Shown here piece by piece: positions 7,230 through 14,236 of a DNA stretch of 14,376 nucleotides. The stretch comes from JBCCGE01 sp039029455. GTDB taxonomy: Bacteria > Pseudomonadota > Gammaproteobacteria > Arenicellales > Poriferihabitantaceae. The notes under the pieces are model-generated. The model was not told where the DNA came from, did no database searches, and saw only the letters and a list, made by a program, of their open reading frames with translations. The DNA lies in contig JBCCGE010000081.1 of assembly GCA_039029455.1 (NCBI GenBank), forward strand, positions 1 through 14,376, read 5' to 3'. The first letter of the stretch is position 1, and each line of letters begins with the position of its first letter. A program made the translations under genes and the position numbers.

Positions 7230-8308
7230 TACCATTCCTCAATCCTTAGGTGAATATCAAAACAGGTTTGCCCGACATTACGAGAGACATGAATCGAGCC
7301 CCGGTGCTGGCGCACGATTTCGGCGGCAATCGACAGTCCCAGACCGGTCCCCGCCGCGGTGTTACTGTACATTGCATCAAAGACTTTCTCTTCATCACCT
7401 ACCGGTATGCCGATGCCGTTGTCGATGACGGATATTTTCACAGTAGGTAAGCGTCTCGCCCCGGCTTTATCGTGTAAGACCTGGGATTCAAAGCGTGTTT
7501 TCAGGCACACGCTGGGATCGCTGCGACAGGCTATGCAGGCATTTCGACCGACATTAATGAACAGTTGAACCAACTGCTCGTAACTGCCCCAGACTTCAGG
7601 CAGGCTCGGGTCGTAGTCGGTAATCAGTATTATCGGCTCTGCGCATTCGCTTAGCGGAAATTCCGCCTCCAGCAAAGTGCGCACGTGCTCAAGCACGGAA
7701 TGAATATTTACCGGACCGAACGCGATATCACGACCGCTCAAATGCATGCGTTCAACCAGATTCGTCAAGCGATCAGCCTCACCGATAATGACCCGGGTAT
7801 ATTCCAGCTGATCCGGATCTTTCAATTCCCGCTGCAGCAGCTGGGCAGCGCCACGCATTCCGCCCAGAGGATTGCGAATTTCGTGTGCCAGACCACGAAC
7901 CACTTCCCTTTGAGCCGATTGGCGCTCAGCCATTGCGGCACTTCGTGTTGAATCCATAGCGGCGTCAAGCGGCCACATTTCAATCACACAGCCGTTCTGA
8001 CCGGGACGATCCGACCCGGTCCGCCCGAGTGGAGACACCGCGCAATGGACGATCACTGTGGACTGTGCCCGGGGAATCGCCAGTTCAAGTTGATGGTTGG
8101 AGCTGGTTCGATCCGAGGACAGTGCCCGATCAATCATCTGCTCCAGTATGGGTTCAGGGCCGATCAGCTGCAGAAACGGAGCGCCTTCCATCTGACGACC
8201 ACTGGTTGTTAAAAGGGCTTCCGCAGATTCGTTCACGCGCACAACTCTTGCGTTGATATCGAGCACAATCAACCCTGTTCGCAAATTGTCGGTGAAATCG
8301 TAATGCAC
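7229..8308 (-). CDS. ntrB: NtrB, nitrogen regulation sensor histidine kinase/phosphatase
   Basis: NtrB is the cytosolic kinase/phosphatase for NtrC and is controlled by PII. With the GTG start at 8306-8308 the product has 359 residues. A PAS-like N-terminal domain (about 6-110) is followed by the H box GLAHEIRNPLGG with phosphorylated His142 (E. coli uses His139). The N box is LFINVGRNA, the G1 box DNGIGIP and the G2 box GTGLGLS. The frame stays open to an ATG at 8381-8383, but those extra 25 residues would be encoded by the glnA terminator and the NtrC operator, and NtrB homologues begin near the chosen GTG. No strong Shine-Dalgarno precedes that GTG, so the start is the least certain point. 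The ATP lid reads FDAMYSNTAAG where enteric NtrB has FYPMVSGREGG, a like-for-like length substitution. The stop overlaps the ntrC ATG by one base. Confidence 0.92.
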   Translation of the reverse strand: MHYDFTDNLRTGLIVLDINARVVRVNESAEALLTTSGRQMEGAPFLQLIGPEPILEQMIDRALSSDRTSSNHQLELAIPRAQSTVIVHCAVSPLGRTGSDRPGQNGCVIEMWPLDAAMDSTRSAAMAERQSAQREVVRGLAHEIRNPLGGMRGAAQLLQRELKDPDQLEYTRVIIGEADRLTNLVERMHLSGRDIAFGPVNIHSVLEHVRTLLEAEFPLSECAEPIILITDYDPSLPEVWGSYEQLVQLFINVGRNACIACRSDPSVCLKTRFESQVLHDKAGARRLPTVKISVIDNGIGIPVGDEEKVFDAMYSNTAAGTGLGLSIAAEIVRQHRGSIHVSRNVGQTCFDIHLRIEEW

Positions 8309-8323
8309 GGTTACTGAATAAAT

Positions 8324-8344
8324 TTCGCACCAATATGGTGCGAA
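8324..8344. promoter_or_regulatory. NtrC-binding dyad upstream of ntrB
   Basis: A perfect 9-3-9 palindrome with arms TTCGCACCA and TGGTGCGAA. It contains the NtrC consensus core GCACC-N5-GGTGC with no mismatch in either half. It sits between the glnA terminator and ntrB, ending 15 bases before the GTG. In enteric bacteria a comparable site lets NtrC restrain the ntrB (glnL) promoter, so autoregulation is the likely role. No sigma-54 element lies downstream, which favours repression over activation. Confidence 0.85.
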
Positions 8345-8352
8345 CGATGTGG

Positions 8353-8379
8353 AAAAAAACGCCCCGTGAGGGGCGTTTT
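8353..8379 (-). terminator. Intrinsic terminator after glnA
   Basis: In the glnA direction, AAAACGCCCC pairs with GGGGCGTTTT around a TCAC loop (stem arms 8370-8379 and 8356-8365), and a run of seven T follows (8353-8359). The stem contains a 7-bp core, ACGCCCC/GGGGCGT. It begins 7 bases past the glnA stop codon. In E. coli a terminator in this place limits read-through of glnA transcripts into ntrBC, giving high GlnA and low NtrBC. Confidence 0.93.
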
Positions 8380-8386
8380 GCAACGC

Positions 8387-9796
8387 TTAAACGCTGTAAT
8401 ACATATCGAATTCACAAGGATGCGTTGCCATCCGAAGTCGATTGACTTCTTCCATTTTCAATTCGATATAGGCATCGATCATGTCATTGCTCATGACGCC
8501 GCCTGCAAGCAAAAATTCTCGATCCTGATCAAGCGCTTCCAGCGCCACATCCAGACCGTGGGCGACAGTCGGAATCTGACGCTCTTCTTCCGCCGGCAGG
8601 TCATACAAATCCTTATCTCCGGGTTCACCAGGATGAATCTTGTTCTGAATACCATCCAGACCGGCCATCATCATTGCGGTAAAACAGAGGTATGGATTTG
8701 CCGTAGAGTCCGCAAAACGAATTTCAATTCGACGCGCCTTTGGGTTTGAAACATAGGGAATTCGACAGGATGCTGAACGGTTGCGCGCTGAATACGCCAG
8801 CAATACCGGAGCTTCAAATCCAGGAACGAGTCGCTTGTAACTGTTAGTGCTCGCGTTTGCGAATGCGTTAATAGCCCGGGCGTGCTTGAAAATTCCGCCG
8901 ATGTAATACAGCGCGTCTTCGCTCAGACCGCCGTACTGATCACCCGCAAAAATATTTTCGCCGCCTTTTGAGATCGACTGGTGGACATGCATTCCGCTGC
9001 CGTTGTCACCGACAATCGGCTTAGGCATGAACGTCGCGGTCAAACCCTGAGCGTGGGCAACGTTATGGACAACATATTTGTAGATCTGGGTTTCATCGGC
9101 TTTTTTCACCAATGTATTGAATTTCGCGCCAATCTCTCCCTGCCCTGCCGTTCCGACCTCATGGTGATGAACTTCCACCTCGAGGCCCATGGCTTCCATC
9201 GTGGTGCACATCAATGCACGGACGTCACTTTGACTATCGACCGGTGAGACCGGAAAGTAACCACCTTTAACGCCAGGTCGATGCCCCGTATTACCGTCTT
9301 CGTATTCCTTGCCGCTGTTCCATGCGGCTTCTGAGGAGTCGATCTCATAGAACACACTGCCCATTTCGTTGCCCCAGTGCACGGAGTCGAACAGGAAAAA
9401 CTCGTTTTCCGGGCCAAAATAGGCTGTATCGCCAATTCCGGTCGATGCCAGATAGGCTTCAGCTCGTTTTGCGATTGAACGGGGATCCCGATCGTATCCC
9501 TGCATGTCTGACGGCTCGATGATGTCGCAACGGATATTGACTGTGGTGTCCTGCGTAAACGGATCAAGCACCGCTGTTGCCGTGTCCGGCATCAAAATCA
9601 TGTCAGATTCATTGATGCCTTTCCATCCGGCAATAGATGAACCATCAAACATCTTGCCGTCCTCGAAAAGGTCTTCATCAACGGCCGCAACAGGAAGCGA
9701 AACATGTTGTTCCTTGCCTTTAGTATCCGTGAATCTCAGATCCACAAATTTGGCTTCACTGTCTTTGATTAGTTTAAGTGCATCGGCTGCTGACAT
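8387..9796 (-). CDS. glnA: Glutamine synthetase type I
   Basis: It makes glutamine from glutamate, ammonia and ATP in a cytosolic dodecamer, the high-affinity entry of nitrogen. The 469-residue protein is standard for proteobacterial GSI. FDGSSIAGWKGINESDM (50-66) is the beta-grasp motif. GPENEFF (128-134) holds metal ligands Glu130 and Glu132. FMPKPIVGDNGSGMHVHQS (256-274) is the ATP/metal segment, with NSYKRLVPG at 318-326. DLYDLP places Tyr398 at the adenylylation site equivalent to E. coli Tyr397, so activity is probably also adjusted by GlnE. The ATG start is fixed by GAGGT 8 bases upstream and by the usual short N-terminus. Transcription should come from the sigma-54 promoter at 9883-9897 under NtrC and end at the terminator just past the stop, ahead of ntrBC. 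Confidence 0.98.
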   Translation of the reverse strand: MSAADALKLIKDSEAKFVDLRFTDTKGKEQHVSLPVAAVDEDLFEDGKMFDGSSIAGWKGINESDMILMPDTATAVLDPFTQDTTVNIRCDIIEPSDMQGYDRDPRSIAKRAEAYLASTGIGDTAYFGPENEFFLFDSVHWGNEMGSVFYEIDSSEAAWNSGKEYEDGNTGHRPGVKGGYFPVSPVDSQSDVRALMCTTMEAMGLEVEVHHHEVGTAGQGEIGAKFNTLVKKADETQIYKYVVHNVAHAQGLTATFMPKPIVGDNGSGMHVHQSISKGGENIFAGDQYGGLSEDALYYIGGIFKHARAINAFANASTNSYKRLVPGFEAPVLLAYSARNRSASCRIPYVSNPKARRIEIRFADSTANPYLCFTAMMMAGLDGIQNKIHPGEPGDKDLYDLPAEEERQIPTVAHGLDVALEALDQDREFLLAGGVMSNDMIDAYIELKMEEVNRLRMATHPCEFDMYYSV

Positions 9797-9799
9797 ATT

Positions 9800-9809
9800 G
9801 AGGTACCTC
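9800..9809 (-). promoter_or_regulatory. glnA ribosome binding site within a 10-base palindrome
   Basis: GAGGT (complement of 9805-9809) lies 8 bases before the glnA ATG and sets the start. It forms the first half of the self-complementary GAGGTACCTC. With no loop this cannot fold into a hairpin by itself, although two transcripts could pair. It is one of the few strong Shine-Dalgarno sequences in this window. Confidence 0.75.
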
Positions 9810-9882
9810 GAATAATTGAATTTTGAAGGTTTAAGAGTCTGCTGCCGAAGTCATCCAGGGCAGCTATTTGCACTATTTGAAA

Positions 9883-9897
9883 GCAATTCTCGTGCCA
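9883..9897 (-). promoter_or_regulatory. Sigma-54 promoter of glnA (-24/-12)
   Basis: The minus strand reads TGGCACG-AGAA-TTGC followed by T, identical to the sigma-54 consensus TGGCACG-N4-TTGCW including the invariant GG and GC. Initiation is predicted near 9871, leaving a leader of about 75 bases before the glnA ATG. Placement downstream of two NtrC dyads matches glnAp2 of enteric bacteria. Confidence 0.92.
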
Positions 9898-9960
9898 AAA
9901 CGAAAATCAATATTTTTCAGCAAGTTAGCACACAAAACGGGAGAGTGAATTGCACGATTA

Positions 9961-9975
9961 GCACCATTATAGTGC
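9961..9975. promoter_or_regulatory. NtrC enhancer site 1 (promoter-proximal) for glnA
   Basis: On the minus strand GCACT-ATAAT-GGTGC matches the GCACC-N5-GGTGC core with one mismatch. Its centre is about 97 bases upstream of the predicted glnA start. Together with site 2 it forms the paired enhancer expected for cooperative NtrC binding (established at about -108 and -140 in E. coli). Confidence 0.85.
9966..9971 (-). promoter_or_regulatory. Possible sigma-70 -10 hexamer inside NtrC site 1
   Basis: A perfect TATAAT lies within the dyad, reading toward glnA. A vegetative glnA promoter occluded by NtrC, like glnAp1 of E. coli, would fit. No good -35 is found at 16-18 bases (candidates such as GTGCTT match poorly), so the call is tentative. 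Confidence 0.35.
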
Positions 9976-9990
9976 GATTATTTTTAAAAA

Positions 9991-10005
9991 GCACTAATTT
10001 GGTGC
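9991..10005. promoter_or_regulatory. NtrC enhancer site 2 (promoter-distal) for glnA
   Basis: On the minus strand GCACC-AAATT-AGTGC matches the NtrC core with one mismatch. Centred about 127 bases upstream of the predicted glnA start, it lies 30 bp from site 1, close to three helical turns, so both face the same side of the DNA. It directly abuts the stop codon of the DUF938 gene. The sequence between the sites is the AT-only block TTTTTAAAAA (9982-9990 plus flank), likely flexible or bent. Confidence 0.82.
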
Positions 10006-10614
10006 TTATGTTCGATGCCAGACCAGAAGACGGTTGTTCGCCGGCAGGTTTGTATCACCACTGAGCTCAAATCCGTTTTCTGTCGCCAGTTGAATCATGT
10101 CGCGATCGTCCCGAATGCCCATTGCCGGATTCTGTGCCCGCAGCTGCTTATCGAACATCGCATTTCCCTCAGAGGTGTATTGTCCGTCTTTATTGAAAGG
10201 ACCGTAGACGATGAGACGACCGTTTTGTCCGAGTAGCTCCGATGCGCCGCCAACCATTGCCCTGACTGCCGCCCAGGACATGATATGGGCCGTATTCGCA
10301 GTGTATACACAATCCGCATTAACCGATGGCCATTCACCCTCGACATCGATCAGCAGCGGTCCACTGATATTCGAAAGACCGGCAAAGTCTATCCACGATT
10401 TGATGCCGGCATGATTGACCTCAAGGTCCGAGCATATCCAGTGCACCGCAGGCAGCGCTCTTGCAAAATGTTCGGCGTGCTGGCCGGTTCCGGATCCAAT
10501 CTCAAGCACAGTTTCTTTGTTTCGCAGCAGGTTTTTAAGCTGCCGCAGAATCGGATCTTTGTTGCGATCAGCAGCTGCGCTGTAAGCATCGGGTCGGTGA
10601 GTCGGAGAAGACAT
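10006..10614 (-). CDS. DUF938 family SAM-dependent methyltransferase
   Basis: A 202-residue class I methyltransferase-like protein of unknown substrate. The family signature opens YSAAADRNKDPILRQL (11-26), followed by the SAM-binding glycine motif VLEIGSGTGQHAEHFA (36-51). Further family landmarks are TANTAHIMSW, the GRLIVYGPFN strand with KDGQYTSEGN after it, PAMGIRD, and the C-terminal PANNRLLVWHRT. Length is normal for DUF938 proteins. The ATG start matches the family opening, but the preceding bases (GCGACCGACCC) have no Shine-Dalgarno. The gene starts 16 bases past the AsmA stop, suggesting cotranscription and possible translational coupling. Its stop codon touches the distal NtrC site of glnA. 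No metabolic link to nitrogen control can be read from the sequence. Confidence 0.9.
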   Translation of the reverse strand: MSSPTHRPDAYSAAADRNKDPILRQLKNLLRNKETVLEIGSGTGQHAEHFARALPAVHWICSDLEVNHAGIKSWIDFAGLSNISGPLLIDVEGEWPSVNADCVYTANTAHIMSWAAVRAMVGGASELLGQNGRLIVYGPFNKDGQYTSEGNAMFDKQLRAQNPAMGIRDDRDMIQLATENGFELSGDTNLPANNRLLVWHRT

Positions 10615-10630
10615 GGGTCGGTCGCACGAT

Positions 10631-13600
10631 CTATTGGTTGCGGTCCGAATTCAGGGATTCGGCAGCCTTTAGCTTTTCGTCTCTTGCCAGCGAACACACA
10701 TCCGAGTTCGCAGTACTTCGATCGAACAACCCCTGCGCAATCAGTGACAATCCTCCGGATGCGATTGCGGCCCCTATGGCTACTCCGGACTGCAGTAAAC
10801 CGGCGCCGTCCGTCTGAATTTCGGGACTGGAGAGCGTACCCCCCAGGCGGATCAGTTTTGCGACGGAATTGGTGTTGATACCGAACCCTTTTCGGGCTTT
10901 GGTCCGAAGTGCAAAACTCAGTTTTTCGTCCCTGAGATCCACCGAACCGCCACCGAGTACGGTAACTCGATTGGTGCGGAACGCAAACCCCCTTTTATTG
11001 CTGGCGACCCCATTGCGGACGTTAAAGTGAAGTGCACCACATTCCACGGTCCGGACATTGGAATTGTCATCAAACGGATTGATGGTCTCCAGCACGGTGG
11101 AGAACAGATCACCACCTATAAGGTCCAGATTGCCACTTTTGGTCTCAGCGTCGTTCACCCACAACGTCAGCGATCCGTTACTGCCCGCGGCAATTTCAGC
11201 GATGGATGTCCCCGCACCGCTTAAGTTAATGTCCACCCCCATTTTCCCGCCGGTAAGCAACTCGTTTTTTTGCAGTGGCACGAATCGATTGGAATCCAGC
11301 TCCGCACCCAGCACTTCTATCGATATCTGATTGGTTTCATTGCTGCGATAATTCGCAAGCGATGCGGTAAATTCCCCGGAGCCCATTTGTCCTTTTATCT
11401 CGGCATCGAGTTGACCTTTTCCGAAGGTCGCAGACAACGCCATCTCGTCGAGTTCAATTTGCGGGCCGGTAAATCGACCGGCTTCAAATCCAACACGACC
11501 CTGCCACCGTTCTAACCATTCCAGCGGCAGTGGATTCGAAGAGAACAGTTTTGTCTTCTGAGGGCCCTGTTCTTTTTTGCCACTCTCGCGAAAAGCGACC
11601 AGATCCAGGTTCGACGACGTGAGTTCCGCCACCAGCGTAGATTGAATGTGACTCTCTGTCGGCAGCAGGAACGACACATCTCCGCTTAAGTCGCTCTCAC
11701 CCAGCCGAATTTCACCGCTGACTTTAGATTGCGCCGCGTCACTGCTTACCTGAGCGTCGACTTCCAGAGGAACATTCTGCTGCAGCTTCAGAGGTTCGAG
11801 CACCGTCAGTTGACGCGCGTCGTCGATACGACCATCTATATTAAGCTTCTCGATATGCAGCGGTTGCATCGATCGGATCGAACCATTCAGCGAAACGTCT
11901 AGATCACCCCGATTCAAACGGGCATCCACACGCGTATTGACAGGTTTCCAGCCATCAAATGCTGTGTCCACAGATCCTGAGACATGTGCCAGACCGGTTG
12001 TGGACTGAATTCGATCAGCTACTCTGATCAGACTGTTGGGGACGTCGGCATCAAGTTGAATGTTTACGTTCGCCGCACCGCGGTTTAAATCAACAACGTT
12101 GGATTCCAGCGCCCACGCTTCATCCTCCCCGTTGGCCCGAAGGGACTGCAGACTGTGAGCGTCGTCCAGTTTGACGTAGCGGGCCTTTGCAGACAGAGGG
12201 AAAACCGCAGTATCGAGCACGTCGAGCGTGCTCTCTGTCGGTGACTCGAGACCGTCGGGCCAGTCTCGTAAATCAAGCTCAAGCATTGCCTCAATCGGAA
12301 AAGCATCGGACAGCTCCGCGCGGCCGGATTTGATCGCAAGTTCCGCAAACGGACTGATCAACTGACCCTGTATGTTTTGCAGCGTATAAGGCGTATCCTG
12401 TGATTTAACCAGGTCTGCGGTGAGCCGGGTCTGATCCACGTGGGGCAGAACCCACTGCGACAGCCAGGGTGACCCATGCAGGTCGGCGACATCTGCTTCA
12501 ATGCTCAGGTTAAGAGACTCTAAGGTCTTTGACTCATCGGAACCCAGATCGGCCGTGGCCTGCCCTGAGGCAGATAGATTCCCCTTTGACGAGCGGAACT
12601 GCAGTGTGTTTAGAGTGTAAGCCAGACGATCATCGTTCAGAGCCACTGCAAGATCGAGCTGCGTATCCGATTGTCCCACCCATCTCAGTGCATCTGAAAA
12701 AGAAGACTCAGCACTTGATGTTAAATAGGTGGATAACCATGACAGATCACGACTCGTTGCAGTCAGTTTCAACTCCCCGCTCCACCGGGCGTCGAGATTT
12801 TCCATATTTCCGACCAGCTCGGCGTCGAGATCGTCTCCCGTTGAAGTCAATCTGAGATCCTTGAGTACTATTCCATCATCACGGTAGACGAGATCTGCTG
12901 CACCGTCGATGGCATCCAGCGCCGGTAACTCAAGTCCGAATATCGTACCAAGGTCCGAAAGATTGCTGACCTCGGCGCGAAGGCGTATCGATGAAGACAG
13001 TGATTCCGAATTGACGATATCTCCCTGTTGCAAAATCAGCCTGCCGCCCGGAAGGTCGACATTACCGGCTTCTACGGTGATTACCGGTGATTTAACGCTA
13101 CCGGTCAGTGCAAGTTGCAAATCCACTGAGCCGCCGCCGCTCAGAGACGACTCGGTCAGTTGCTCGAGGTCAACGGGGCCAGTGGCATTCAGCTGCAAAT
13201 CAAGTCCCGACATCGTTACAACCTTGTCAATCTGACCACTGGTCTCAATCGGGACACCGTTCCAGCTGCTCTGCAGGTTAAACGAATCGACGCTCATCGA
13301 TTCGAAGCTGTCGGGCTGGCTTACCGCAAAACTGAACTCCGCCCTGCCGAACTGTGTCAACGGCCCGCGACGGGTCCGACTAAACTCACTAACGTCGAGA
13401 ACTTCTCCATCCAGTTGCATCGCAACGCCTTGCCACTGAAGCGGCTTTTCTGCATTCCCGGTAATACGCAATGTACTCTTGGCCTGACCGAGCAGCGCGT
13501 CCAGTCTGAAGTCTGCTGACGCGCCGGACACAAGCGAATCGAAATCGGCGGTCTCAAGTGTCAGATCAACAGAAATGCCGTCGACCCGACCATTCAGCTG

Positions 13601-14236
13601 GCCTTGTGTGACTGACTCACCACTGGCCACAGTCGCTGTATCGATCTGGAGTTTGTCAACCTCTATTCGGGATTCTGACCGCGAACTGGTGATAGACACT
13701 GTTGCGTCCTGAACGATGACCTGATCGAGTTGTAACCAGGTCGGTACCTGAAGGCCGCTTTCGGACGAGGGGTCTGTTGTTTTATCACTATTGAAATCCC
13801 AGTTGCTTCCACCGGCTGCATTTTCGACGACGTCCAGGTCCAGACCCTCGACAAGAACTTTCCGAATTCTCCACTTGCCATTAAAAATACCCTGCCAGTC
13901 ATGGTCAATCAGCACTTTGCTGACTTCAAGGGCCCACGGTGACTCCGCCCATTTGGCATTTTGAAACCGGACCTTTTCAACAACCAGCTGCAGACCTTTG
14001 TCGTAGACCAGTGATACCGGTCCTTCAATGTGCAGTTCCCGACCTGTTTGTTGTTTAACAAAATTCTGCGTCCATTGCCGATAACGACTGGAATCCAGCA
14101 TCAGGAACGTCGCTGTAACGGCACACAGGATCACCAGCAGGGTAATCAGAACCCACTTCAGCACACCACCGGTCTGGCGATCAGGCTTTGTGGATGTGAC
14201 TACTGACACAGCTGAGAATTTTTTACCTGGAAACAT
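10631..14236 (-). CDS. AsmA family protein (inner-membrane anchored, large periplasmic domain)
   Basis: A 1201-residue protein with one N-terminal membrane anchor (VLKWVLITLLVILCAVTATFLML, about 25-47) followed by the AsmA-type opening DSSRYRQWTQNFVKQQTGR and a long periplasmic region of alternating beta-strand repeats. The C-terminal part has the recognisable AsmA pattern: a VECGALHFNVRNGVA segment, TNRVTVLGGGSVDLRDEKLSFALRTKAR in outline, and IRLGGTLSSPEIQ. The family is linked to moving phospholipid between membranes and outer-membrane homeostasis, through a groove-shaped bridge as in TamB and YhdP. E. coli AsmA is about half this length, so this is a longer relative. The frame stays open to a GTG at 14336-14338, but the extra 34 residues resemble nothing in the family. 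I prefer the ATG at 14234-14236; a GTG at 14207-14209 is another option. None has a strong ribosome site. Confidence 0.88.
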   Translation of the reverse strand: MFPGKKFSAVSVVTSTKPDRQTGGVLKWVLITLLVILCAVTATFLMLDSSRYRQWTQNFVKQQTGRELHIEGPVSLVYDKGLQLVVEKVRFQNAKWAESPWALEVSKVLIDHDWQGIFNGKWRIRKVLVEGLDLDVVENAAGGSNWDFNSDKTTDPSSESGLQVPTWLQLDQVIVQDATVSITSSRSESRIEVDKLQIDTATVASGESVTQGQLNGRVDGISVDLTLETADFDSLVSGASADFRLDALLGQAKSTLRITGNAEKPLQWQGVAMQLDGEVLDVSEFSRTRRGPLTQFGRAEFSFAVSQPDSFESMSVDSFNLQSSWNGVPIETSGQIDKVVTMSGLDLQLNATGPVDLEQLTESSLSGGGSVDLQLALTGSVKSPVITVEAGNVDLPGGRLILQQGDIVNSESLSSSIRLRAEVSNLSDLGTIFGLELPALDAIDGAADLVYRDDGIVLKDLRLTSTGDDLDAELVGNMENLDARWSGELKLTATSRDLSWLSTYLTSSAESSFSDALRWVGQSDTQLDLAVALNDDRLAYTLNTLQFRSSKGNLSASGQATADLGSDESKTLESLNLSIEADVADLHGSPWLSQWVLPHVDQTRLTADLVKSQDTPYTLQNIQGQLISPFAELAIKSGRAELSDAFPIEAMLELDLRDWPDGLESPTESTLDVLDTAVFPLSAKARYVKLDDAHSLQSLRANGEDEAWALESNVVDLNRGAANVNIQLDADVPNSLIRVADRIQSTTGLAHVSGSVDTAFDGWKPVNTRVDARLNRGDLDVSLNGSIRSMQPLHIEKLNIDGRIDDARQLTVLEPLKLQQNVPLEVDAQVSSDAAQSKVSGEIRLGESDLSGDVSFLLPTESHIQSTLVAELTSSNLDLVAFRESGKKEQGPQKTKLFSSNPLPLEWLERWQGRVGFEAGRFTGPQIELDEMALSATFGKGQLDAEIKGQMGSGEFTASLANYRSNETNQISIEVLGAELDSNRFVPLQKNELLTGGKMGVDINLSGAGTSIAEIAAGSNGSLTLWVNDAETKSGNLDLIGGDLFSTVLETINPFDDNSNVRTVECGALHFNVRNGVASNKRGFAFRTNRVTVLGGGSVDLRDEKLSFALRTKARKGFGINTNSVAKLIRLGGTLSSPEIQTDGAGLLQSGVAIGAAIASGGLSLIAQGLFDRSTANSDVCSLARDEKLKAAESLNSDRNQ

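Noticed and set aside
10285..10878. 197-codon plus-strand open frame across the DUF938 and AsmA genes
   Set aside because: It lies antisense to two well-supported genes, spans their junction, has no family features and has a composition expected of a complementary-strand shadow.
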